A stretch of DNA of 64,000 nucleotides, taken from assembly GCA_030527645.1 (NCBI GenBank), contig JAUNAJ010000008.1, positions 1 through 64,000 on the forward strand, in the 5' to 3' direction. The DNA is from Lachnospiraceae bacterium. GTDB taxonomy: Bacteria; Bacillota; Clostridia; Lachnospirales; Lachnospiraceae. The notes below the pieces were generated by a model that was given only the letters and a program-made list of their open reading frames with translations, had not been told where the DNA came from and searched no databases. Below are positions 34,283 to 44,016 of the stretch, piece by piece; position 1 is the first letter of the stretch, and each line of letters begins with the position of its first letter. The translations under genes and the position numbers were made by a program.

Positions 34283-36766
34283 TCAAAGATATGTTTCCAG
34301 CCACTCCATGACCTTTCTGTGACGGGATGCATAGAGGTCCGAGCCTACATAGTTTCCGCTGCCGGCCTCTCTCTCCCTCATATTGGTCCAGAGATTTTCC
34401 ATTGTAAGAGCCTCGCCGTCGCTCTTGCAGTAATTGATGACACGAACCATGGGATTGTAGCCTCCCAGATGACGGATATTGGCGCAGAACAGTCTTGCCT
34501 TTACGTCCGTTACTCCAAGTGACTCTGCCTCCTCTGTATACTGCAGGATCATCTCATTGATCAGAGTATCCTGCACCGCAATTCCCTCAGGAGAGCTGAT
34601 AATTGCCTGAATTGCCTCTGCCTTGTCGGAGCCAGTCAGAATGGTTTTGGTTCCGTTCCCGTCTGTTCCGTAATATTTCCAGTTCTCATTGTCCAGATCC
34701 TCAGCAATTCCTGCTGTATCGTTAGCTGCAAAGACTTTCGGATACTCCTCGCGGATCCGATTCAGCAGCAGCTTTGCATTGTTTCCAAACCAGGCTCCGG
34801 CTCCGATCGTGATGGCTGTTTCTGCAGCAGAATTCTTGTATGCCTCCGTAAAGCAGTCGTAGCGGTGGCCTCCGTAGACCTGTCCCCCCGTTTCCACTGC
34901 ATAGATGATGTTCCGCATGACAGCAAGCGTCTGATTATTCAGTTCCACTGCGCGAGCAGCTGCCAGAGTATAGTCCAGTGCCTGCACCAGTTCCTGACTG
35001 CCTGCTGCTGTTACATAAATATGGGTAAAGAAGGTACCGTCATGTAAATGGTCCGCCTGATCGATGATGACAGAATAGCTTCCGTCTGTCTGCTTCACAC
35101 CTCTGTACCAGATCAAATCATCCTGACCGCCGGTGGAGGACCAGGTTGGAAAGAGTACGGAGGATGCAGTCTGACCGTTTTGCATGGGATTATAGATCGT
35201 AATCTCAATACTGCTGTCTGAGAGCTTCTCTGCAGCTACCTGGTTAGCCAGATCCAGAGCCGCAGTGGTATTCGTCAGGAATTTCATGCTGCCGTCCTTC
35301 AAAACTGCATACACATGGATCTGGTAGGTTCCGGACTGATAGCGGTGATTTTTCGCCTCCATCAGAGTAGTCCAGGAATTTCCGGAGTGGTCGCTGATCT
35401 TATACCATTTGATATTGTTCTGTCCCGGCGGACTCCATACTGCCACCTGCAGATGGGAGATATTAGCCGTATCTGCCGTAGTTACATGAATCCGAAAGCT
35501 TCCCGCCTCGGGATCCAAATCAGATACACTTACGGTGTCTGCAGCCTGTTCCTCCACAGTAAAATTGATCGCCGCACCAAAGGTCATGGATCCGTCCGTC
35601 CCTTTAATATAGAGGTGTGCATGATAGGTTCCTGTAAGATTCTTATGCTTTGCTGTAGTAGAGGATACCTGATATCCGCTGCCGTTTTTTGCGGCAGTAT
35701 ACCATGCGATATTACTCTGGCTTGAACCGCTCCAGACAGCAATCACCACGGAACGAATCGATACAGGCGCTGTGATTGCACCTGTACTCAGCGTGAATGC
35801 AGTTCCGTCTACCGATGCCTGAAAATCTTTGACCTGAAGCTTTACCTCCTCTACCGTTGTTTCCACTGCCTTGAGAAGAATCGCTCCTCCTGTTTTTGTA
35901 AATGCATAGACATGTACATAATAGGTTCCTGTTCCGCTGTGCCTGCTCAAAAGGCTGGAGACCTTCCAGCTTCCGTCTGCCTGCTTCACTGCAGTTTCCC
36001 AGGAAATATCATCCTGTCCGTTTACCTTACTCCAGAAGGCAGCCTTCACCGAAGTAACTGAATCGTAGGTCTTCACTTCTGACAATACAGCGGTGATTTC
36101 TGTCTCTGACACCTCTGTATCCAGCACCTCTGCTGATGGAACGATCACCGCGCTGGAACCTGTAAGAAAGGTCATCGCACCGGAGCTGCTTCTTTTATAA
36201 ACATGTACATGATAGGTTCCCGTACGGAAGCCATGCAGAGCAGCAGATTCCTCTACTATATAACTGTTCCCTGACTTCACGGCTGTGTTCCACCGGATAT
36301 CCTGCTGCTTTCCATCCTGCCATACGGGAATGATGATCCGCTCCCCTGCGTTCAGGTTGACACCGGTTACTGTAATGGAAAATGTTCCCTTATCCGGATC
36401 CGGTGTACTGATCGTAACTGCCGGTGCCTCTGCCGCAACAGAAAGAGGGTCGACTGTCTCCGTCTCTTCCTCCGAATGAACTGTTTCTGCAGAATCCTCA
36501 GAGTCCTTCGGTTCGACTGTTTCCTCTGTTTCCGATTCGCTGCCGGACCCGTTCGGTCCTGAAGCCTCAGTCTCCTGATTCACTCCTTCAGACGACAGTA
36601 TCTCCTTTTCATCCTCCTGCCCGGTCTCATCCATTAATGCTGTATCATCTATGACAGACTCCTCAGACAGAGGAGCTGCAGAAACAGAATAGGAACTGCT
36701 TCCGACGATACACACTGCTGTAAGGATTACGACGGCCCATCGCCTGTATGTTCTGTACTTCCTCAT
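34283..36766 (-). CDS. secreted GBS_Bsp-like repeat protein with lysozyme-like C-terminal domain
   Basis: Secreted protein of 827 residues. A basic signal peptide (MRKYRTYRRW then a hydrophobic run) is followed by an acidic Ser/Thr/Glu linker. Five GBS_Bsp-like repeats follow (core: AVWS-x(4)-QDDI-x-WYTA ... GTYHVHVY), roughly residues 100-590. The C-terminal ~210 residues (AVETGGQVYGGHRYDCFTEAY, AITIGAGAWFG, RHLGGYNP) look like a lysozyme-like peptidoglycan hydrolase; Glu in VETGGQ is a candidate catalytic residue, which I infer. The start with GGAGG is chosen over one 12 codons upstream. It lies downstream of the L,D-transpeptidase gene, after a terminator. Confidence 0.78.
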   Translation of the reverse strand: MRKYRTYRRWAVVILTAVCIVGSSSYSVSAAPLSEESVIDDTALMDETGQEDEKEILSSEGVNQETEASGPNGSGSESETEETVEPKDSEDSAETVHSEEETETVDPLSVAAEAPAVTISTPDPDKGTFSITVTGVNLNAGERIIIPVWQDGKQQDIRWNTAVKSGNSYIVEESAALHGFRTGTYHVHVYKRSSSGAMTFLTGSSAVIVPSAEVLDTEVSETEITAVLSEVKTYDSVTSVKAAFWSKVNGQDDISWETAVKQADGSWKVSSLLSRHSGTGTYYVHVYAFTKTGGAILLKAVETTVEEVKLQVKDFQASVDGTAFTLSTGAITAPVSIRSVVIAVWSGSSQSNIAWYTAAKNGSGYQVSSTTAKHKNLTGTYHAHLYIKGTDGSMTFGAAINFTVEEQAADTVSVSDLDPEAGSFRIHVTTADTANISHLQVAVWSPPGQNNIKWYKISDHSGNSWTTLMEAKNHRYQSGTYQIHVYAVLKDGSMKFLTNTTAALDLANQVAAEKLSDSSIEITIYNPMQNGQTASSVLFPTWSSTGGQDDLIWYRGVKQTDGSYSVIIDQADHLHDGTFFTHIYVTAAGSQELVQALDYTLAAARAVELNNQTLAVMRNIIYAVETGGQVYGGHRYDCFTEAYKNSAAETAITIGAGAWFGNNAKLLLNRIREEYPKVFAANDTAGIAEDLDNENWKYYGTDGNGTKTILTGSDKAEAIQAIISSPEGIAVQDTLINEMILQYTEEAESLGVTDVKARLFCANIRHLGGYNPMVRVINYCKSDGEALTMENLWTNMREREAGSGNYVGSDLYASRHRKVMEWLETYL

Positions 36767-36803
36767 AGTTTTCCTCCTTTTCCGCTTTATGTTAACCTGC
36801 AAA

Positions 36804-36836
36804 AAGGGGAGGCGGACAGTTCGTCCGTCTCCCCTT
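36804..36836 (-). terminator. terminator of the L,D-transpeptidase gene
   Basis: On the minus strand AAGGGGAGACGGAC pairs with GTCCGCCTCCCCTT (one mismatch) and runs into TTTTTGC, about 65 nt after the stop codon at 36902. Confidence 0.85.
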
Positions 36837-36901
36837 CTATAAAATTTTCTGATATTCAGATCATCTGATTTTCATTTTCCCCTTCAGTTGATCTGCTTTA
36901 C

Positions 36902-39900
36902 TTATCCGATAGCCGGATCGGTAGGATCCCAGGTCTGACCAGCCGGAATCTTGATGGTAGCAGGCTTTCCGTATGGTCCCGGATCCGCACTGTCATATAC
37001 TACAACCTTCATTCCCAGCGGGCAGTTGTCATAGATCCATTTTGCATCTCTTACACAGAGACGAATGCATCCATGTGAAGCCGGAATTCCAAGATTGTTG
37101 TAATCGATATAATTCAAATTGTAGCTGGTTGTATTCACACCTGCAACAGAATGGAAATAAATACCGTCATGAGTGACCTTCGTCGCATACTGCCCCCAGG
37201 ATGGACCCATCAGCTCCTTCCACCTGTATTTTGCAAAGGTGTAATGCACACCGGCTGTAGTAGGTGTTCCGGGAAGTCCCACAGAACAGGTAAATGCCTT
37301 CACCGGAATAATATACCCCTTAGAACTATCCGGATCATTTGCATAGATTGTAATGGTGCAGGTGGTTCTGTTTACATAGGCCACATAGGAGCTCTGTGCT
37401 CCGATGATGGATGTAAGATCTGTCAATTTCTTTCCGTTGGAATAATAGAACTTATATCCATTCTCATAATACCAGCCATTCTTCACCATCTCACTTGCTG
37501 CAAAGGTAAAGGTATTGTTGCTTACAAAGCTTCCGTTTACATATGCATGGATCTGATATTTTCCGGAGCTCTTATGGTTGGCAGATTTCACGGTTGCCGT
37601 CCAGTTTCCGTTGCTCTGCTTTGATGCTGTATACCAGACGATATCATCCTGTCCCTTGGTATCACTCCATACCGCAAACTGTACTGTAGAGGCTGCGCTG
37701 CCGGCATTTCTCAGTGTGATCTCACGCTTTCCGCTGCCGATCTTGCTGCTGGTAAGAATATTGGAAGGATTAAAGGTATAGGATGCCGCTCCCGCCGCTA
37801 TCTGAATACCATTTGTAAAAGTGGTATAGGCATGTATCTGATAGGTACCCAGATTGTACTTATGATTGGAAATTGCCACCTTTACCGTCCAGGTTCCATC
37901 ACTCTGCTTAGTGGCTGTGTACCAATAAAGATCGCTTTGATCTGACTTAGTCCACACCGGAACCTGCACAGATGAAATAGAAGCGTTCGTCTCATTCACG
38001 GCAACCTGCACTGTAAAGGCTGAATTGGATGAACCGATACCGGTTACAGCAATGGATGCCTTTGCAGTACTCTTTACCTCAAACTCAGTATTGCCAAGGA
38101 ATTCCATTGTACCGCCCCTGGTCTCTACATAGGCATGTACATAATAGGTACCCTGAGTCTTATGATTGCTGATCTTAATAGTTCCTGTGTAATTTCCGCC
38201 GTTCTTTCCTGACAGTGTATACCAGTTCACATCATCCTGACCGCCTGTTTTGCTCCAGACAGCCACCTTTACATTCTTCGCACCTGTAGGTACTGTAACA
38301 TTCTTCACAGTAACCGGGAAGGTCTGCTGCTCTTTTCCTTCTCCTACCTCCACTCCGTCGAAGGATTTTGCGAAGGAGAAATCTGCTTTATCCAGATAAG
38401 AATTGATTCCATTGACCTCGGTAATGTATACATGCGCGTGGTAGGTGCCTGTATTGTAGCTGTGCTTTGCGATGGAGGACTTTACCTGGTAGGTCGTATC
38501 GTCGATTTTTTCTGCGGTATACCAAACGATATCACTCTGGTTGGCCTTGCTCCAGATTGGAACCTGTACCTTGGATACTCCGCTGCCGCTGTTCAATCCC
38601 TTTACAGTAACGGTAAATGTACCCTTCTCATTATCCGTCTCTGCTGTAACGGATTCCAGCGAAGGTTTCTCCACCGTAAAGGACGTATTTCCCAGGAATA
38701 CAAGACTTCCGTTTGCGGAAACACCATAACAGTGAACAATATACTCTCCGTATGCTTTAAATCCTTTCAGCGAAAGAGAATAACCGGCAGCAGCAGTATC
38801 TGCATCATACTCTGTTTCAAACCACTTCAGATCACTTTGATTATTTTCTTTGCTCCAGACTGCGTACCGAACGGCGGTCAGGCCTCCGGGTACTGCTATT
38901 TCTTCCGTCTTCAGCTGATATTTCTCATCTTCTTTTTCTGCAGTCACTTTTGCGCTGTCGGCCTTAAACTCTACAGTCGACTTGCCGACAAACTGCGTGA
39001 AGCCGATATTTGAAGTCGCATAGGCATGAATCTGATAGGTGCCGAGGTTGTTTTTATGATTTGCAATAGCAACAGTAATCCTATAACTTCCGTCAGAACG
39101 TTTTTTCGCGGTATACCATTTGATATCCGACTGGTTGCTTTTGCTCCATACCGGAATCTTCACCTCGCTGATTCCTGACGGAGTCGTTACATCAGAAAGT
39201 GTGACAGTGCAGGTTCCTTCCTTCAGATCCACGTCTGAAACTGTTATTGTTCCCTGTGTAAATCCGGAAACCGTCAGACTGTCCTCTGTTATAAAAGACG
39301 TAGAGCCATTTTTCTTTTGCTCATACACATGAAGATAGTATGATCCGGATGACTTGTGGTTACCGGTCACTAAATCTGCTGTAAAGGTTCCGTCCGGCTG
39401 TTCCTGCAATGTATACCAGGCAAGGTCATCCTGTCCTTTCTCTGCACTCCAGACAGCAACCCGCACACCGTTCGTATCAGAATTTTTCTCAAAATTCTCC
39501 AGCTTCAGAGCAAATACTGTCTCATCTCCGTTTTTATCCTCTGCTGTAAGCACCGGATCGCTTCTTTCGATCACCGATACCGTTTTTCTAGTATCGCAGA
39601 TAAACTCCATCGAGCCGTCGGCCTTTGAAGCATAGACGTGCACATAATAGTCGCCAAGATCATCCCCGTGTTTTTTTGTATTAAACTGAACCGTTAAATC
39701 ATCCGCCGCTGTATACCATTTGATATCATCCTGACCGCCCCTTGCACTCCAAACTGCAAACAGAACAGCCTTCACGTTCTCCTCCGGAGTATATTCCTGA
39801 AGAGTCAGATCGATGTTACCATCTCCATGATCAATCCAGTCTACAGAAGGTTTTACCGCATCCTCAGCAGCTCCATCCGATTCTTCTGAAGCAATGCTCA

Positions 39901-40105
39901 CTGTGCTCTGCATGTTTTCACTGTTTTGCTGCTCAGACCGGGATTCTTCAAGAATCTCCTCTGCTTCAGCGTCCTCTATACTATCATCGGGAATCTCTGA
40001 TTCAGTAATGGTCTGCATGGAATAATCCACATCAGCAAGTACCGGACTGTTCACAAGCATTCCGGCAGCAAGCAATAAGCTCAGCCATCTTTTTCTGTTT
40101 TTCAA
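36902..40105 (-). CDS. GBS_Bsp-like repeat L,D-transpeptidase
   Basis: Secreted wall enzyme. Eight GBS_Bsp-like repeats of about 95 residues (QDDIKWYTA ... YYVHVYASKADGSMEF and variants) fill residues ~85-855. A short WYYENGYKFYYSNGKK wall-binding-like piece and a C-terminal YkuD L,D-transpeptidase domain follow, with HDGIYFHS and the catalytic SHGCIRL motif; such enzymes make 3-3 cross-links or attach polymers to peptidoglycan. The start is probably TTG at 40105: AGGAGG is 10 nt upstream and the product then begins with a clean signal peptide (MKNRKRWLSLLLAAGML). The ATG 7 codons earlier would place this site inside the gene. Confidence 0.88.
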   Translation of the reverse strand: MKNRKRWLSLLLAAGMLVNSPVLADVDYSMQTITESEIPDDSIEDAEAEEILEESRSEQQNSENMQSTVSIASEESDGAAEDAVKPSVDWIDHGDGNIDLTLQEYTPEENVKAVLFAVWSARGGQDDIKWYTAADDLTVQFNTKKHGDDLGDYYVHVYASKADGSMEFICDTRKTVSVIERSDPVLTAEDKNGDETVFALKLENFEKNSDTNGVRVAVWSAEKGQDDLAWYTLQEQPDGTFTADLVTGNHKSSGSYYLHVYEQKKNGSTSFITEDSLTVSGFTQGTITVSDVDLKEGTCTVTLSDVTTPSGISEVKIPVWSKSNQSDIKWYTAKKRSDGSYRITVAIANHKNNLGTYQIHAYATSNIGFTQFVGKSTVEFKADSAKVTAEKEDEKYQLKTEEIAVPGGLTAVRYAVWSKENNQSDLKWFETEYDADTAAAGYSLSLKGFKAYGEYIVHCYGVSANGSLVFLGNTSFTVEKPSLESVTAETDNEKGTFTVTVKGLNSGSGVSKVQVPIWSKANQSDIVWYTAEKIDDTTYQVKSSIAKHSYNTGTYHAHVYITEVNGINSYLDKADFSFAKSFDGVEVGEGKEQQTFPVTVKNVTVPTGAKNVKVAVWSKTGGQDDVNWYTLSGKNGGNYTGTIKISNHKTQGTYYVHAYVETRGGTMEFLGNTEFEVKSTAKASIAVTGIGSSNSAFTVQVAVNETNASISSVQVPVWTKSDQSDLYWYTATKQSDGTWTVKVAISNHKYNLGTYQIHAYTTFTNGIQIAAGAASYTFNPSNILTSSKIGSGKREITLRNAGSAASTVQFAVWSDTKGQDDIVWYTASKQSNGNWTATVKSANHKSSGKYQIHAYVNGSFVSNNTFTFAASEMVKNGWYYENGYKFYYSNGKKLTDLTSIIGAQSSYVAYVNRTTCTITIYANDPDSSKGYIIPVKAFTCSVGLPGTPTTAGVHYTFAKYRWKELMGPSWGQYATKVTHDGIYFHSVAGVNTTSYNLNYIDYNNLGIPASHGCIRLCVRDAKWIYDNCPLGMKVVVYDSADPGPYGKPATIKIPAGQTWDPTDPAIG

Positions 40106-40140
40106 GACATCCGTCCTCCTATTCATAATAATTATTGTTC

Positions 40141-40169
40141 ATGTTACCACATGTTTCCTGATTTTTCAA
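40141..40169 (-). promoter_or_regulatory. promoter of the L,D-transpeptidase gene
   Basis: TTGAAA (40164-40169) and TAACAT (40141-40146) at 17-bp spacing, minus strand, about 35 nt before the start codon. Confidence 0.65.
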
Positions 40170-40187
40170 TTCCGGCAGAATACTGCC

Positions 40188-40368
40188 GCGAACAGTAACA
40201 CAACGTTGTTACAGTTCACGGGGTGAACTGTAACACGCTTCGCGATGCACACAGATTGCGCTGACGCGCAATCTGGCGCTGTAATCCTCGGGTTTTCATG
40301 CAGAAACTGCATGAAAACACCTCGCGGAACATTACCCGTGAACAGTAACACAACGTTACTGTTCACCG
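40188..40368. repeat. compound palindromic element (~180 bp) overlapping a gene's stop codon
   Basis: Four perfect hairpins in a row: GTTACAGTTCAC/GTGAACTGTAAC (40208-40234, 3-nt loop), CAGATTGCGC/GCGCAATCTG (40252-40275), GTTTTCATGCAG/CTGCATGAAAAC (40292-40318) and GTGAACAGTAAC/GTTACTGTTCAC (40338-40366). A 17-bp direct repeat AACAGTAACACAACGTT occurs at 40191-40207 and 40341-40357. The right-hand hairpin contains the TAA stop (40356-40358) and last residues of the neighbouring gene. It looks like a REP/MITE-like insertion rather than a simple terminator; there is no T-run. Confidence 0.7.
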
Positions 40369-42377
40369 GAAGCTGAATCTTCTTCGACACGCATGTCCTT
40401 ATGAACGATCATTTCAATGATCGCAGACACACCTGCAAAAATCGAAAGATATTTTGCACACTGCAGAAGCGGATAGCTTCCCGCATTATAAAAATTGATA
40501 TACGGATACATCTCCTCCTGGAACCAGCTCGTAAAGAACTGAACTCCAAGAGTCAGAACAAAGGCACTTAAAAACAGTGCCGCAATGATCAGCCACAGAT
40601 CAATTTTCTCATCCAGACCTCCTCTGCGTATAAAATACAGAACCAGACAGCCGGTATAGAGAAGAAACAAAATGACTGCCAGAATATTTACAACTGATGC
40701 AGGCGTTTTAAAAATCTTTACTATACGATTTCCTATAGCAACAGCATACTGTCCCGCATCGTTATTTGGATCGATTCGATAATCCGTTTCAACCCATGCA
40801 TTGACGGTATTACCCGGCAATTCGGTCGCTTCAAAGGTACCCAGCACCTGCCCATTGAGGATCAGTTTCAGAAAAACATTGATTGATCGCGGAATTACAA
40901 GAATCTGATCGAATCTGCAGACTTTTGCATGTTCCGACTCAGGATTTGCCTGATATACATCCGGACTCTCATAAAAATCCAATGTATCAAGATACTCCCC
41001 GTTCTGATCGACCAGTTCCACAGTAAGATCGTCTGATGCATTTCTTGCGTAGATCCATCCGTTGATCTCAAACTCTGAGATCTGATAATTTCCAAGACTT
41101 CCAAGCAGAACTTCCGCCCTGCGGATATCGTAAGTATCTCCGCTTCCATAATTATCGGTGCTTAAGCCTGTCCCTTCATACTCTGCAACTGTCTGCATTC
41201 TTTGGAAGGTGTTCAGGATCAGCGCGGGAAGCTCCTTTACAGGAATGCCGTCCGCCACATTAGAAAACCGGAACAGATGATCCGTTTTCAATTCACCCGT
41301 ATCAATGGCATTCTGAAGTTCAGCCGCTGCTTTCTCAAAAAACTCGTTTGTTTCCACTGCATCCGTATAATATCCGGCATCTTCGGCTGCCTCTCGTAAA
41401 GCCCAGGAAATCAGGTCTCCGCGCATATCAATATACTCTCCTGCGCCCCAGGCAGTAATACTTTGGATAATTTCCTCACGGATGGAATCCAGTGTGGGAC
41501 TTGCATCCATGGCTGCCTCCATTGTTTTGTTGGACACCCACACGTAATCCGGACATTCAGTATCCTCGATTTTATACAAACAGGACATCATATCTCCAAA
41601 GCCTGTACTGTTCCTGTCATTGACTGTATAAATACCGTAGTACTTTTGATTGAGAGCAGAAAGTCCTGTCTGTGATGCATACAGGATTCCAAGGGGCAGA
41701 ATACACAGCACAATACGAAGCGCCAGTTTCGTCTGTTTTTTTCTTGCTGCAACATAATAACCGATCGTAATGATCGTCAGCACAAGCACAAAGGGAAGAA
41801 TCCATATGGAATCCTCACGGATATTCCAGAAAAATGCAAGACTTCCTCCGCTTCCTAAAACCCATGGCAGCAAACTGCTGATCTTCTGATCTCTCCGGAG
41901 ATACAGCCCAATAAAGCAGCCAAATACCAGCAGCACTGCTGACGGAATAATTGCCATTCTATAGGCTCTCTGGGAAATCAGGAGCGCCAACGTAACCGGT
42001 GAGTAGATCAGAAGCAGATAGAGGATTCGCCTGATGTATCTGTTCCTGATGAGGTCCTTTATTGCTCTTACAAAGATATATGCTGACCCGACATTCAGAA
42101 TTCCCAGTCCGATTGTATAAGGAATACACAATAGATGACATACAGCAAGAAACAAAGAATAGGAAACACCCTTCACCAGTGTACCTACTGAATATTCGCC
42201 CAGCCAGCCGCCTTCCAGAATATTTTCTGCATAGTCAAACAGCAGCTGATCATCATAGACCTGATTAGTATATAAGCTCAGTGGAATTCGTGTTGAGAGG
42301 AATATCCGATAGATGGATAATGCGATCACGATACAGTTGAACCAAAAAAATATTTTCTCTTCTTTCTTACGAACCAT
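40356..42377 (-). CDS. multi-pass membrane protein, GT-C glycosyltransferase-like
   Basis: Not firmly recognised. 673 residues. About eight to ten membrane segments lie in the first ~250 residues. A large extracytoplasmic domain (~270-550) is followed by three more membrane segments (~555-660). An acidic start to the first outer loop (NQVYDDQLLF) is where GT-C enzymes have their catalytic acidic residue. With GtrA and a GtrB-like gene just upstream it may be the transferase that uses a flipped lipid-linked sugar. The last codons and stop lie in the palindromic element at 40188. GGGGG precedes the ATG. Confidence 0.6.
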   Translation of the reverse strand: MVRKKEEKIFFWFNCIVIALSIYRIFLSTRIPLSLYTNQVYDDQLLFDYAENILEGGWLGEYSVGTLVKGVSYSLFLAVCHLLCIPYTIGLGILNVGSAYIFVRAIKDLIRNRYIRRILYLLLIYSPVTLALLISQRAYRMAIIPSAVLLVFGCFIGLYLRRDQKISSLLPWVLGSGGSLAFFWNIREDSIWILPFVLVLTIITIGYYVAARKKQTKLALRIVLCILPLGILYASQTGLSALNQKYYGIYTVNDRNSTGFGDMMSCLYKIEDTECPDYVWVSNKTMEAAMDASPTLDSIREEIIQSITAWGAGEYIDMRGDLISWALREAAEDAGYYTDAVETNEFFEKAAAELQNAIDTGELKTDHLFRFSNVADGIPVKELPALILNTFQRMQTVAEYEGTGLSTDNYGSGDTYDIRRAEVLLGSLGNYQISEFEINGWIYARNASDDLTVELVDQNGEYLDTLDFYESPDVYQANPESEHAKVCRFDQILVIPRSINVFLKLILNGQVLGTFEATELPGNTVNAWVETDYRIDPNNDAGQYAVAIGNRIVKIFKTPASVVNILAVILFLLYTGCLVLYFIRRGGLDEKIDLWLIIAALFLSAFVLTLGVQFFTSWFQEEMYPYINFYNAGSYPLLQCAKYLSIFAGVSAIIEMIVHKDMRVEEDSASGEQ

Positions 42378-42405
42378 TTTGTCCCCCGTTATTCTGATTC
42401 AAGTA

Positions 42406-42440
42406 AAAACCTGCCGGCAAACTATATGCCGGCAGGTTTT
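42406..42440 (-). terminator. terminator of the GtrB-like gene
   Basis: AAAACCTGCCGGCA and TGCCGGCAGGTTTT form a perfect 14-bp stem with a 7-nt loop. It lies 35 nt after the stop at 42475 and just before the GT-C-like gene, which must therefore have its own promoter or rely on read-through. Confidence 0.88.
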
Positions 42441-42474
42441 CAACTATACTTAAGTCACACAGCTCTTCTCCACT

Positions 42475-43431
42475 TTACCGATTCTGCAGCCTCCTTTTTT
42501 TCTCGTCCGAAATCCTTTGAAGCTGATATTCAAAATCGTGTCGATTTTTCTGCCCCAGTGATGACAGGATGAGTCCTGAGAAGAGAGACTGGATTGCAGC
42601 AATAAATGCGAAACCGCATACGATCAGGGTCGGCAGCTTTGGCACAAGCCCTGTCTTTACGTAGGTTACCATAATCGGCACAAAGAAAATCACTGACAGA
42701 ATCGCAAGAATTGCAGATATACTGCCAAAAAATACCATTGGCTTATAATTTCTGAACAGTCGTACGATTGTTTTCAGCACCTTCGCTCCATCAGAAAATG
42801 TATTAAGCTTTGATTCACTGCCCTCCGGCCGATCGCGATAATCGATCACCACGTTCTGAAGTGCCATATTTTTGTCAATGGCATGAATACTCATTTCCGT
42901 TTCAATTTCAAAACCATTAGAAAGGACGGGAAATGTTTTTACAAACTCATAGGAAAATGCTCTGTATCCGGTCATAATATCCTTAATCTCACTCTTAAAC
43001 AGCAGATTAATCGATTTTCTGACCAGCGAATTTCCAAAATTATGAAACGGTCTTTTATTCTCAGTGAAATATGTGGAGGAAAGTCTGTCTCCCACAACCA
43101 TATCCGCCTGTTCATTCAGAACTTTTTCCACCATTTCTCTTGCATGCTCTGCCGGATAAGTATCATCACCGTCGATCATCAGATAACATTCCGCATCGAT
43201 TTCCCGAAACATTCTCCGAATCACATTTCCCTTGCCCTGCTGTCGTTCATAACGGACAATCGCTCCGGCCTTTCTTGCAATTTCATCTGTTCCATCAGTA
43301 GAATTATTGTCGTACACATAGATATTCGCTGTCCACGGGGAATCTTCGAATACCTCTTTAAAATCCCTCACTACCTTCGCAATTGTTACGCTTTCGTTGT
43401 AGCAGGGAATCAGCACTGCTATATTATCCAT
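42475..43431 (-). CDS. polyprenyl-phosphate glycosyltransferase (GtrB/DPM1-like)
   Basis: Transfers a sugar from a nucleotide donor to undecaprenyl phosphate at the inner membrane face. The 318-residue protein has a GT2 domain (AVLIPCYNESVTI, NNSTDGT, IDGDDTYPA) in residues 1-225 and two membrane segments near 230-255 and 265-290, the GtrB/ArnC/DPM1 plan. The start MDNIAVLIP has GGAG 6 nt upstream; the ATG four codons earlier overlaps that site. It has its own consensus promoter and a terminator, so it is monocistronic, next to GtrA and the GT-C-like gene. Confidence 0.88.
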   Translation of the reverse strand: MDNIAVLIPCYNESVTIAKVVRDFKEVFEDSPWTANIYVYDNNSTDGTDEIARKAGAIVRYERQQGKGNVIRRMFREIDAECYLMIDGDDTYPAEHAREMVEKVLNEQADMVVGDRLSSTYFTENKRPFHNFGNSLVRKSINLLFKSEIKDIMTGYRAFSYEFVKTFPVLSNGFEIETEMSIHAIDKNMALQNVVIDYRDRPEGSESKLNTFSDGAKVLKTIVRLFRNYKPMVFFGSISAILAILSVIFFVPIMVTYVKTGLVPKLPTLIVCGFAFIAAIQSLFSGLILSSLGQKNRHDFEYQLQRISDEKKRRLQNR

Positions 43432-43520
43432 ATTCTTCTCCATTCAGCCGCGCTTATTCTCAGCCAGGAAGACTTCCGCAACTTCGGTTCTCCAAGCCTT
43501 ACAAATACACACTACAAGCA

Positions 43521-43549
43521 ATTATACAAAAACCTTCCTCTCTTTTCAA
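43521..43549 (-). promoter_or_regulatory. strong promoter of the GtrB-like gene
   Basis: TTGAAA (43544-43549), 17 bp, TATAAT (43521-43526) on the minus strand: near-perfect consensus, leaving an ~85-nt leader before the start codon at 43431. Confidence 0.85.
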
Positions 43550-43578
43550 GAGTATGCCCGATCAGTAGATCTTTTGAT

Positions 43579-44010
43579 TTACAGTTCGTTACTGTTTATT
43601 CTTGTTTTTTCTTCCAGAAAAATCTTTCTCGTCACAAAATTCCAGATCATGACAATGGCAGTTACAAATATTTTGGAGAGCATATAGAAAATATGCATGC
43701 GATCAACCAGAATCCACATAAATAATTCGTTAATTCCAAGTCCTATCACACTGAGCACGATAAAAATCATGAATTCCTTCGCTTTGCTGAGATCCTGCCG
43801 CCCTTTAAAAACAAAACGCATGCTGGCAGTGTAGTTAAAGATCACGGACACAACGAAGGATATCATTGCAGAGACGAGATAATGGATTCCGGCTGCTTCT
43901 GTCAGAAGTATCAGAACTCCGTAATCAATTAAAAAGGCGATTACTCCTACAATTCCAAACTTTACCAGCTGTGTAAACAGTTTTTTTAAGATAGTTTCAT
44001 TCTTCTCCAT
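43579..44010 (-). CDS. GtrA-family membrane protein
   Basis: Small four-span protein (143 residues) of the GtrA/GtcA family, thought to flip undecaprenyl-phosphate-linked sugars. Start region LVKFGIVGVIAFLIDYGVLILL is typical, as is FNYTASMRFVFKG between spans two and three and WNFVTRKIF near the end. It is 6 bp downstream of the acyltransferase gene and upstream of the GtrB-like gene. It is probably the last gene of the long operon from 60987. Confidence 0.88.
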   Translation of the reverse strand: MEKNETILKKLFTQLVKFGIVGVIAFLIDYGVLILLTEAAGIHYLVSAMISFVVSVIFNYTASMRFVFKGRQDLSKAKEFMIFIVLSVIGLGINELFMWILVDRMHIFYMLSKIFVTAIVMIWNFVTRKIFLEEKTRINSNEL

Positions 44011-44016
44011 CTATAT

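Noticed and set aside
36902-40105. Regular ~290-bp DNA periodicity that could be mistaken for a CRISPR or tandem repeat array
   Set aside because: The repetition is at protein level (GBS_Bsp-like repeats of ~95 residues) with diverged DNA; there are no short identical repeats with unique spacers.
40166-40390. 74-codon minus-strand ORF
   Set aside because: Its sequence is simply the palindromic element read through; no ribosome site or domain.
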